Source: Oscillospiraceae bacterium (lineage in GTDB: Bacteria; Bacillota; Clostridia; Oscillospirales; Oscillospiraceae). Taken from it: DNA of 45,187 bases. Below the pieces are notes generated by a model. That model saw only the letters and a program-made list of their open reading frames with translations. It was not told the DNA's origin and made no database searches. Shown here piece by piece: positions 15,333 through 22,564 of this stretch. Position numbers and translations under genes: made by a program. Position 1 is the stretch's first letter, and each line of letters opens with the position of its first letter. Where the stretch lies: assembly GCA_017535865.1 (NCBI GenBank), contig JAFXTM010000049.1, forward strand, positions 1 through 45,187, read 5' to 3'.

Positions 15333-16957
15333 AAGTGCAAGCTTTGTTTGACGCTCTCGGCGGGATCGACGATCGCTTTCTCGCAGAGGCGGAGGCGCTG
15401 CGGCCCGTCCCGCATAAAAAACGCTGGCTGCGCGCGGCGCTGATCGCCGCGGTGCTCGCCGGGCTTTTCAGCGTCACGGCCTATGCGGCTGGCTGGTTTG
15501 GCCTGGGCGCCCGGGTCACGCCCTCCCGGGACCTGAGTCTGAGCGGCATACTGGACTCCGAGGAGGCGCGTGCCTACACGGATTGGACGGCATACCGGGA
15601 CACATACGTCGACGCGTTTCTTGCCTCGCAGGGTGACGCCCCCTTTGATATGGCCTGGACGTCGGAGAGCCCGGAGCTCAATGGCGCCGCCGTGCTGTAC
15701 GGCGCGCCGGACCGGAGCAGCGCCGTCCGACTGCTGGATATCGCCGCGCAGCACGGTCTGACGCTCCACACGCGCGCGCTGCGTTTCACGAGCGGAGCAA
15801 ACTTCCTCCGAGCGGCGGGCATCCCTCGCTTTGCCGGAGAAGAAACAGAATATCGCGGTTTGGTCTATGAGGATGGGAGCTATACGGCCGAGCTCACGAT
15901 CCCGCTCGGAGATGGAGACGCGATTTTGACGCTCGAACGCCATTTTACCGGGAAAATGCAGCCGACCGGACTGGAACGTACATTGGTCCAGCCTGAAAAC
16001 TTCCTTGAGTGGAGTTATCAAAACGCCCATGGGCAGGTGCTCTCACTGGCGCTGTCTTCTGTCGATGAGCAGCTCTTTGCCCTCGGGAATGAGCGTGTTC
16101 CGCGCGACGGCAATCGCCTGTTTCCCTTCTATATATTCTATTGTCAGAAAGGGCAGTATCTAACCGCCGCAGGCAATCTGCGTCTCAGTTCGCTCCAGGG
16201 TTTCGACGAGGCGACGGCCCGAGCGCAGCTCGAAACCATCGCGGACGCCATCGACTTCGGAGCCGCTGCCGCGGCCGACTGTGACACCGCGTTCTTCCTG
16301 GACTTCACGCCCGTCTCTGCGCCCGGAGACGGCAAGCCCGATCTGGCCGCCTTTCTGGCGCAGCCGGAGGCACAGGCCACTCTGGCGATGCAGAGGGAGC
16401 TCTCGGAAGCCATCGGGACGGAGATTGGCCGCGGTATGGAGTTTGCCGTCCACGGCGGCGGTGATCTGGACGTCCTGCGAAACGGCGACCCGCTCTCCGG
16501 CTCCAAAATCGACTCGCTGCTGGAAGCCGCGGCCGCGCAGTATCATCTGCGGTATCCGAGCCAATGCCGCTCTTTCCGGGGCAGCGGCCTGAGCGAAAAT
16601 GAAATCCTTGCCGCCGCCGGGCAAGGCGATTTTGGCGGTGAGATCCGGTATCTGCTGGATAACGGCGTTTTCTGGGGATTTGATACAGACCGCAACGAGT
16701 TTCTCTATCTGCCCCACGGCGGTTTCTTGGCGGGCTCGCTTCTCTATGCGCTGCCCGAGGCGGCAGAGGGTGAAGGCTGGTTTTATAAGAATCAAAACGG
16801 AGACACGGTCTGGCTGTGCCGGGCAACAGACGAGCCGCGCGTCGGCTATCTCCTCTATGAGAGCGAGGGCGGCTGGTTCCTGCTGCTCGTCAACGGCCCG
16901 GAACTCTGGCAGCTGGAGGAAGCCGCCGATCGGCTCCGGCTGAGCGAACTGAACTGA
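15329..16957 (+). CDS. Membrane-anchored partner of sigma factor 2 with large ectodomain, putative anti-sigma factor
   Basis: 542 residues, by far the largest of the four partners. The head (1-32) carries ALGGIDDRFLAEAEALRP, the shared motif. The basic stretch is HKKRWLRA, followed by one membrane helix (about 34-54, LIAAVLAGLFSVTAYAAGWF). About 485 residues would lie outside. The ectodomain begins with VTPSRDLSLSG and contains no family I recognise. The partner shares head layout but not the MKKKRI junction of the other three. The start overlaps the sigma stop. The anti-sigma role is inferred from coupling and topology only. Confidence 0.68.
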   Translation: MKVQALFDALGGIDDRFLAEAEALRPVPHKKRWLRAALIAAVLAGLFSVTAYAAGWFGLGARVTPSRDLSLSGILDSEEARAYTDWTAYRDTYVDAFLASQGDAPFDMAWTSESPELNGAAVLYGAPDRSSAVRLLDIAAQHGLTLHTRALRFTSGANFLRAAGIPRFAGEETEYRGLVYEDGSYTAELTIPLGDGDAILTLERHFTGKMQPTGLERTLVQPENFLEWSYQNAHGQVLSLALSSVDEQLFALGNERVPRDGNRLFPFYIFYCQKGQYLTAAGNLRLSSLQGFDEATARAQLETIADAIDFGAAAAADCDTAFFLDFTPVSAPGDGKPDLAAFLAQPEAQATLAMQRELSEAIGTEIGRGMEFAVHGGGDLDVLRNGDPLSGSKIDSLLEAAAAQYHLRYPSQCRSFRGSGLSENEILAAAGQGDFGGEIRYLLDNGVFWGFDTDRNEFLYLPHGGFLAGSLLYALPEAAEGEGWFYKNQNGDTVWLCRATDEPRVGYLLYESEGGWFLLLVNGPELWQLEEAADRLRLSELN

Positions 16958-16963
16958 ACGCAG

Positions 16964-17004
16964 CACAGGGGACGTGATGATCTCACGTCCCCTGTGCCTT
17001 TTCT
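16964..17004 (+). terminator. Terminator after sigma module 2
   Basis: A 14-bp perfect stem (cacaggggacgtga 16964-16977 with tcacgtcccctgtg 16983-16996) followed by CCTTTTCTGTTT. The opposite strand lacks a T-run, so pdxK termination here is less certain. Confidence 0.9.
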
Positions 17005-17012
17005 GTTTGCTT

Positions 17013-17846
17013 TCAGGCCTGCAGCATCCGGATATACTCCGGCAGCGCGAGCTCGAACTTCACGCCGTACCAGTGGGCGGGATCGCCCTGCGTGAGCTCG
17101 ATGCAGCGCACCGTGTAGTCCGCGGCGAGCGCCGCGGCGGCGTAGGCGTCTTTCCCGTTCAGGAGCGCCCCGACAAAGGCCGCGGCGTAGACGTCGCCGG
17201 TGCCGTGGCAGCCCTTGGCGATCTTCCGATGCTCGTAGTACCTCGTCACGCCCTTCTCGCGCACCACGACGCCCGTCCGCTCCGGCGCGTAGCCCACGCC
17301 GGTCAGCACGATCGTCTTTGCGCCCGCCGCCGTCAGGCGGTCAAGCAGCGCGGCGATCCACGCCTCGTCATAGTCCTCGCGGTACGGCGTATCCGTGAGG
17401 AAGCAGGCCTCGGTGATGTTCGGCAGGATGATGTCCGCGCCGAAAGCGAGGCCCTTCATGGCCTCCACATAGGCCGCGTCAAAGGCGGGATAGAGCTTCC
17501 CGTTGTCGGCCATGGCCGGGTCCACGATGCGCAGGCCGTCCGTCTCCAGGAGCGTGTCGAAGATATCCTGTACATACGCGATCTGCTCGGCGCTGCCGAG
17601 GTAGCCGGTATAGACCGCGCCGAAGCGGATGTTCTCCTTCCGCCAGTGCGCGGCGATGGCCGGGATATCCGCGGTCAGATCACGGACTGTAAAGCCCGAG
17701 AAGCCCGCCGTGTGGGTGGACAGGACGGCCGAGGGCAGGATGCAGGTCTCCATCCCCGCCGCGGAGAGGATGGGCAGCGCCACGGTCAGCGAGCACTGAC
17801 CCACGCAGGAGATGTCCTGGACCGTCAGGATTTTTTGATAAGACAT
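17013..17846 (-). CDS. Pyridoxamine / pyridoxal kinase, PdxK/PdxY type
   Basis: 277 residues. A ribokinase-fold enzyme that phosphorylates pyridoxamine or pyridoxal in the salvage route to PLP. Visible: ILTVQDISCVGQCSLTVALP at the N-terminus, STHTAGFSGF, VDPAMADNGKLY, LPNITEACFLTD, and KGCHGTGDVYAAAFVGALL with the GTGD catalytic Asp. The ATG at 17844-17846 is preferred over an upstream TTG because GGAGGG is spaced seven bases before it. It is divergent from a MocR-type PLP-binding regulator, a typical arrangement for control of vitamin B6 genes. Confidence 0.93.
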   Translation of the reverse strand: MSYQKILTVQDISCVGQCSLTVALPILSAAGMETCILPSAVLSTHTAGFSGFTVRDLTADIPAIAAHWRKENIRFGAVYTGYLGSAEQIAYVQDIFDTLLETDGLRIVDPAMADNGKLYPAFDAAYVEAMKGLAFGADIILPNITEACFLTDTPYREDYDEAWIAALLDRLTAAGAKTIVLTGVGYAPERTGVVVREKGVTRYYEHRKIAKGCHGTGDVYAAAFVGALLNGKDAYAAAALAADYTVRCIELTQGDPAHWYGVKFELALPEYIRMLQA

Positions 17847-17885
17847 GGATGATCCCTCCAAAACGGATTGCGGGAAACTGTCGGC

Positions 17886-17913
17886 TTGACATTTCTCTGC
17901 GTCGGATTATAAT
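17886..17913 (+). promoter_or_regulatory. Promoter of the MocR gene
   Basis: TTGACA (17886-17891), a 16-bp spacer and TATAAT (17908-17913), reading toward the MocR gene. Confidence 0.75.
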
Positions 17914-17919
17914 GGGAAA

Positions 17920-17965
17920 CTGACCTTAATACTATAACCAGTTTTATGATTTTTTATAGGGTCAG
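17920..17965. promoter_or_regulatory. Nested inverted repeats between pdxK and the MocR gene
   Basis: CTGACC (17920-17925) pairs with GGTCAG (17960-17965) and CTATAA (17932-17937) with TTATAG (17954-17959), in an AT-rich patch just downstream of the MocR promoter. They are candidate MocR/PdxR operator half-sites. The arms are short and the layout is not fully symmetric. Confidence 0.35.
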
Positions 17966-17977
17966 ATTCGGAACAAC

Positions 17978-19057
17978 ATGAACTACTCGATCGAAAAGCA
18001 CGGCGCGGAGAGCGCCTATATGCAGCTCTACCGACAACTGCGGCAGGACATCGTCGGCGGGGCGGTCCCACGCGGGATGCGCCTGCCCTCCAAACGGACG
18101 CTGGCCGAGGAGCTCGGCGTCTCCGTCATCACCGTGGAGCACGCCTATGCCCTGCTGGTGGACGAGGGCTACGCCGAGTCGCGCCCGCGCAGCGGCTATT
18201 TCGCCGCCTTCGGCGGCCCGGCGCCGCCCAGCGCCGCCTGGCGCCCGAGCCTTGCGGACATGAGCGCGCCGCGGGAGGCCCCGGCGGACTTTCCCTTCAG
18301 CACGCTCGCGCGGACCATGCGCACGGTGCTGAGCGACTACGACCGGCGCATCCTCGAGCCCTCGCCCAGCCGGGGCGTGCCCGAGCTGCGGGCGGCGCTG
18401 GCGGGGTATCTCCGCCGCAGCCGCGGCATGGCGGTCTCGCCGGAGCAGCTGGTCATCGGCTCCGGTGCGGAGTATCTCTACAGCCTGGTGGTGCAGCTGC
18501 TCGGGCGGGAGCGCGGTTTTGCGCTCGAGGACCCCTGCTATGAGAAGATCCGCCGGGTCTACGAGGCCAACGGCGCGCGCTGCGAGGCGCTGAAACTCGG
18601 TCCGGACGGGATCGAGAGCGGCGCGCTGCGCGCCTGCCGCGCGGGGGTGCTGCACGTGACGCCCTTTCACTCCTATCCCAGCGGCATCACCGCCTCGGCC
18701 GCCAAGCGCCATGAATACGCCGCCTGGGCCAGGGAGCGGGACGCGGTGATCGTGGAGGACGACTACGACTCGGAGCTCGCAAGCCCCACACGGCAGATCG
18801 ACACCATCTTCTCCCTGGCCCCGGAGCGGGTCATCTATCTCAACACCTTTTCCAAAACCCTCGCGCCGTCCATGCGCACAGGCTACATGGTGCTGCCCGA
18901 GGCGCTGACCGAGGCATACCGGACGCGGCTGGATTTTTATTCCTGCACCGTCCCCGTCTACGATCAGTACGTGCTGGCCGCCTTTCTGGAGGGCGGACAC
19001 CTGGAACGCTATATCAACCGCCGGCGGCGGAAGCTGCGCCGGCAGAGAGAGGAGTAA
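17978..19057 (+). CDS. MocR-type (GntR HTH plus aminotransferase-like) regulator, C-terminally short
   Basis: 359 residues. A GntR winged helix covers about 10-75 (LPSKRTLAEELGVSVITVEHAY). The fold-type I aminotransferase-like domain follows, with VIGSGAEYLYSLV, the phosphate-side VIVEDDYDSEL and the PLP lysine K293 in TFSKTLAP. Family proteins usually continue about 150-170 residues beyond that lysine; here only 66 remain, ending RRRRKLRRQREE. The C-terminal subdomain therefore seems missing. It lies next to pdxK (divergent) and five bases before a PLP enzyme gene. A PdxR-like role, sensing PLP, is plausible; whether the short form still works is unknown. Confidence 0.85.
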   Translation: MNYSIEKHGAESAYMQLYRQLRQDIVGGAVPRGMRLPSKRTLAEELGVSVITVEHAYALLVDEGYAESRPRSGYFAAFGGPAPPSAAWRPSLADMSAPREAPADFPFSTLARTMRTVLSDYDRRILEPSPSRGVPELRAALAGYLRRSRGMAVSPEQLVIGSGAEYLYSLVVQLLGRERGFALEDPCYEKIRRVYEANGARCEALKLGPDGIESGALRACRAGVLHVTPFHSYPSGITASAAKRHEYAAWARERDAVIVEDDYDSELASPTRQIDTIFSLAPERVIYLNTFSKTLAPSMRTGYMVLPEALTEAYRTRLDFYSCTVPVYDQYVLAAFLEGGHLERYINRRRRKLRRQREE

Positions 19058-19062
19058 ACGCC

Positions 19063-20088
19063 ATGCTGTACTTCAAGAGCGACTATACCGAAGGCGCGCA
19101 CCCGAAGATCCTCGAAGCGCTGGAGAGGACCAACCTCGTCTCCCAGCCCGGCTATGGGGAGGACTGCTTCAGCGCCGCGGCGAGGGAGAAAATCCGCCTC
19201 GCCTGCGGAAAGCCGGAGGCGGACGTGTATCTGCTCACCGGCGGCACACAGACCAACCTCATCGTGATCTCGGCGCTACTGCGGCGCTGGGAGGGCGTGG
19301 TCTGCGCCGGGACCGGGCACATTGCCGTGCACGAGGCCGGGGCGATCGAGTTCAGCGGCCACAAGGTGCTCACGCTCCCCGCCCACGACGGCAAGCTGCG
19401 CGCGGACGAGCTGGCGGCCCTGGCGGAGCGCTTTTACGCCGACGGTACCCACGAGCACATGGTCTATCCCGGCATGGTCTATCTCTCCCAGCCCACCGAG
19501 CTCGGGACGCTCTACAGCCGGGCGGAGCTGGAGGCGATCGCCGCGGTCTGCCGCCGCTTTGAGATGCCGCTCTTCCTCGACGGAGCGCGGCTCGGCTACG
19601 GGCTCGCCGCCGCGGAAAACGATCTGAGCCTTGCGGCGCTCGCGGACATCGTCGACGTGTTCTACATCGGCGGGACCAAGGTCGGCGCGCTCTGCGGCGA
19701 GGCCGTGGTCTTCCCGCGCGGGAACATGCCGCCGCACTTTACCACGATGGTCAAGCAGCAGGGCGGGCTGCTCGCAAAGGGGCGGCTGCTCGGCGTGCAG
19801 TTCGACGCGCTCTTCACCGACGGATTGTATTTTGAGCTCGGCCGCGGAGCCGTCGCGCTCGCGATGAAGCTGAAAAAGGCCTTTGTTGAGAGGGGCTACC
19901 CGCTCTTTCTGGACTCCCCCACAAACCAGCAGTTCGTGATTTTGACGGCGGAGCAGGAGACGCGCCTCGCCCGCGAGGCCGCCTTTGAGCGCTGGGAGCC
20001 GCTGCCTGACGGCCGCTATGCCGTACGCTTCGTCACGAGCTGGGCCACCACGGTCGAGCAGGTGGACGCGCTGATCGCGCTGCTCTGA
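19063..20088 (+). CDS. Low-specificity L-threonine aldolase / beta-eliminating lyase family
   Basis: 341 residues, standard length. A PLP enzyme that splits L-threonine or allo-threonine to glycine and acetaldehyde. Visible: the opening FKSDYTEGAHPKILEAL, LLTGGTQTNLI, LFLDGARLGYGLA and the PLP lysine in YIGGTKVGALCGEA. AGAGAGGAG lies in the end of the MocR gene, so the two are coupled. The neighbouring pyridoxal kinase and PLP-binding regulator make a small PLP-centred cluster. Confidence 0.92.
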   Translation: MLYFKSDYTEGAHPKILEALERTNLVSQPGYGEDCFSAAAREKIRLACGKPEADVYLLTGGTQTNLIVISALLRRWEGVVCAGTGHIAVHEAGAIEFSGHKVLTLPAHDGKLRADELAALAERFYADGTHEHMVYPGMVYLSQPTELGTLYSRAELEAIAAVCRRFEMPLFLDGARLGYGLAAAENDLSLAALADIVDVFYIGGTKVGALCGEAVVFPRGNMPPHFTTMVKQQGGLLAKGRLLGVQFDALFTDGLYFELGRGAVALAMKLKKAFVERGYPLFLDSPTNQQFVILTAEQETRLAREAAFERWEPLPDGRYAVRFVTSWATTVEQVDALIALL

Positions 20089-20093
20089 CTCGT

Positions 20094-20150
20094 ATAAAAC
20101 AGCATGGGCGCCTGTCTTTCGACAGGCGCCTATGCTGTTTTATGCTTTTT
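20094..20150. terminator. Bidirectional terminator between threonine aldolase and the DUF2804 gene
   Basis: A 22- to 23-bp stem (20094-20116 with 20121-20143, one G-T mismatch) around a TTTC loop. T-rich tracts lie on both strands. It separates two convergent units. Confidence 0.9.
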
Positions 20151-21177
20151 ACCATTTGTTTTCCACTTTTTCCGCGAAGCCCGGGAAGTCCTTCACGCGG
20201 ATCTCTGTGCCGTCATCCAGGATCGCCGTGCCGGTGAAGCGGCCGAAGACCTGGTGCTGATCGGACTTGATGAGCTTGAGGTCCGTGCAGGAGGCGCGGT
20301 CCAGCACCGGGACGAAGTCCATCGTAAAGCGGCCGTCGTCGGAGTCGAAGGTCCAGGGTGAGAGAAAGTCCTTCTCCCCGCCGGGGATATGGAAATTCAC
20401 CCGGCTCAGCTTGTGGGCCTTGCCGTTATGGAACAGCATGTTCTCCGTCGCGGCGGAGCAGTCGCCGAAGCCGTAGCCGATGTTCCAGCCGAAGGGCGCG
20501 CCGTCCACAGCGCCGGAGGCGGAGCCCCAGTACCAGGTGTTGTGATAGGTCCAGACGCCGCGGCCCCAGTCCAGCACGGCGAAGCTTTCCTCCGGATCAA
20601 AGCGGTAGATCCGTCCGCCGTAGCTCACCTCGCCCGCGGCACGCAGGCAGTTGATCTTCTGGTTGAAGTAGAAGTGTCCCTTTTTGTCGAAGGGCGTGCA
20701 GATGACCATGCTCTCCGCCGGCGGATCGCTGAGCTCGATCTGCGCGCTCAGCGCGCCCGCGGGGCCGAAGTTCTCCATCTGCGCAGTCAGGACCCGTCGG
20801 CCGCTGCCGTCGTTCTCGAAGGCGAGGGCGTGGCGCTTCCCGCCGTGGCGCACGTCGCCGCGGACGCTCGTCTCCGGCATGCGGAGCTTCCCGAGCGGGA
20901 GCAGGGACATGGGGCTCGTCGTGATTTCCCAGCCCTCCTCGAAGTCCAGGAGAGACACGGAGTCCATGCCCATGTAGCCGTTGTCCGCGACGGTCAGCGC
21001 GAGCGCGAAGCGGCCGTTGTTGATAAGATAATAATCCCACTCCTTGATGCGCAGCTTCCCCGCGCGGATATCCGCGCGCCGATAGCGCGGCAGCATCGTT
21101 TTGGCATAGCCGGGCTCGTTCAGATTCCCCTCTGCGTCGAGCAGCGGGAGCGCGCGTGTGATCTCGTGCTGTGTCAT
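20149..21177 (-). CDS. DUF2804 domain-containing protein
   Basis: 342 residues. The pattern PLLDAEGNLNEPGYA at the start and FAVLDWGRGVWTYHNTWYWG, then GWNIGYGFGDCSAATENM in the middle, matches DUF2804, a lipocalin-like family of unknown role. No signal peptide or membrane helix is seen. It is last in the miaB-mutS operon: its ATG overlaps the trmO stop (ATGA), so its translation is tied to trmO. No function is proposed. Confidence 0.78.
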   Translation of the reverse strand: MTQHEITRALPLLDAEGNLNEPGYAKTMLPRYRRADIRAGKLRIKEWDYYLINNGRFALALTVADNGYMGMDSVSLLDFEEGWEITTSPMSLLPLGKLRMPETSVRGDVRHGGKRHALAFENDGSGRRVLTAQMENFGPAGALSAQIELSDPPAESMVICTPFDKKGHFYFNQKINCLRAAGEVSYGGRIYRFDPEESFAVLDWGRGVWTYHNTWYWGSASGAVDGAPFGWNIGYGFGDCSAATENMLFHNGKAHKLSRVNFHIPGGEKDFLSPWTFDSDDGRFTMDFVPVLDRASCTDLKLIKSDQHQVFGRFTGTAILDDGTEIRVKDFPGFAEKVENKW

Positions 21178-21854
21178 CTCTCCACCTCCGTGACGGTTAC
21201 GCAGCCGTTCTCTACCCGAAACTTCACGTTTTGCCCGGCAAAGGCCAGGCCGTACACCCGCTCCGGGTCCTTCTGATAGCGTGGGCGCGGGTCCTGCGCG
21301 AGCACGCCCCGCAGCGCCGCCCGCTTTTCCGCCGGGATCTTTTCCTCCGTGCCGGGCGCGAACACGACTTCCAGCGTCTCCCCGGGGTCCGGCGCGAAGC
21401 CGGCGCTTGCCTCCGGCCGGGAGTCGGCGTAGGGCAGATAGGGCTTGATGTCGTAGATCGGCGTGCCGTCCATCAGGTCGGCGCCGCCCACGCGCAGCAC
21501 CGGGCCAAGCGCCGGGTCCGTCTCGATGCCGAGCAGCCGCACGCAGCTCAGGCCGAGCGCGTTCGGGCGAAAGGGCGAGCGCGTGGCAAAGACGCCAAGG
21601 CGCGCGTTCCCGCCGAGGCGCGGCGGACGCACCGTAGGCGAGAAGTCCTCCCGCACGGATTCGGAGAACTGCCAGATCAGCCAGAGGTGGCTGAAGCCCT
21701 CGAGCCCGCGGAGCGCGTCGGGATTTCGGTATTCGGGCTCAAACACGATCCGCCCCTCCAGCTCCTCCACGATCCCGGCCTGCCGGGGCAGGCCGAACTT
21801 GTCCGGGAGGTCGCTGTGCAGCCGGGCGATGGTCTTGATCTCATAGGTATCCAT
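21174..21854 (-). CDS. trmO: tRNA (N6-threonylcarbamoyladenosine(37)-N6)-methyltransferase TrmO
   Basis: 226 residues. A SAM-dependent UPF0066-family enzyme that adds a methyl group to t6A37 of threonine tRNAs. Visible: the LEGFSHLWLIWQFSES strand-helix and the diagnostic GVFATRSPFRPNALGLSCV stretch; the C-terminal domain ends with DPRPRYQKDPERVYGLAF. The start codon shares one base with the upstream CPBP stop (TAATG). Its presence beside miaB puts two tRNA position-37 modification enzymes in one operon. Confidence 0.93.
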   Translation of the reverse strand: MDTYEIKTIARLHSDLPDKFGLPRQAGIVEELEGRIVFEPEYRNPDALRGLEGFSHLWLIWQFSESVREDFSPTVRPPRLGGNARLGVFATRSPFRPNALGLSCVRLLGIETDPALGPVLRVGGADLMDGTPIYDIKPYLPYADSRPEASAGFAPDPGETLEVVFAPGTEEKIPAEKRAALRGVLAQDPRPRYQKDPERVYGLAFAGQNVKFRVENGCVTVTEVER

Positions 21855-22564
21855 TACAGCAGCTTCTCCAGCATCGTGAGCGCGTTGAGCGCGATAAAGT
21901 TGACGAACATATGAAACAGGATGCTGCCCCAGATGCTGTTCGTCCGCTCGTAGATGCGGCAGAGCAGGAAAGTCACGGGCAGGTACTGCAGCGCGTAGAC
22001 CCAGGCGGCGGGGTCGCTGATCGCATAGCCCCAGACGTGATAGAGCGAGAAGAGCAGGATGCAGGTCAGATAGGCGAGCAGACGGTTGACGCGCCGAAGA
22101 CCGCCGAATATCCCCGCCCGGAAGACGAGCTCCTCCACGATCGGAGCGAGGAACACGGCCAGCGCGGCCACCGGGCCGCTGCTCGTCTGCGCCATGTCGA
22201 TCACGGCGGCGTTGTTCGGGTTGTCGACATCTTCGATCAGGAGCAGCAGGATCCCGCTGATCGCCATGTTGAAGAGCAGCATTGCCCCATAGCTCAGCAG
22301 GATCTCGAGCAGCATATAGCCGGGCCGGTCGCAGAGCGGGTCGAAGTCCCGCCGCAGGAAACGAAACTGCGTGAGCAGCATATAGACCGCGCCGATCGCG
22401 TAGACCGCGACGTTCAGCCAGCTGGTGTCGATCGTCGGAAAGAACCGGCAGATCGCCTGCGGCAGCAGGTACAGGTGGATCGGCAGCCAGACGAGCGCCA
22501 GGATCCGCTCCGCCGTACTCTGCCGGCTCGTAAAAGGCGCCTGTTCGCGCCTGCGCGTCTCCAT
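21854..22564 (-). CDS. CPBP family intramembrane metalloprotease (second paralogue)
   Basis: 236 residues, seven or so hydrophobic helices. Motifs: EELVFRAG (EExxxR), LLFSLYHVWGY (second motif) and LFHMFVNF (HxxxN/D). The last motif has Asn where many members have Asp, but Asn also occurs. Its ATG overlaps the mutS stop by one base (TGATG), so it is tied to MutS translation. The substrate is unknown and no link to mismatch repair is established. Confidence 0.85.
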   Translation of the reverse strand: METRRREQAPFTSRQSTAERILALVWLPIHLYLLPQAICRFFPTIDTSWLNVAVYAIGAVYMLLTQFRFLRRDFDPLCDRPGYMLLEILLSYGAMLLFNMAISGILLLLIEDVDNPNNAAVIDMAQTSSGPVAALAVFLAPIVEELVFRAGIFGGLRRVNRLLAYLTCILLFSLYHVWGYAISDPAAWVYALQYLPVTFLLCRIYERTNSIWGSILFHMFVNFIALNALTMLEKLL

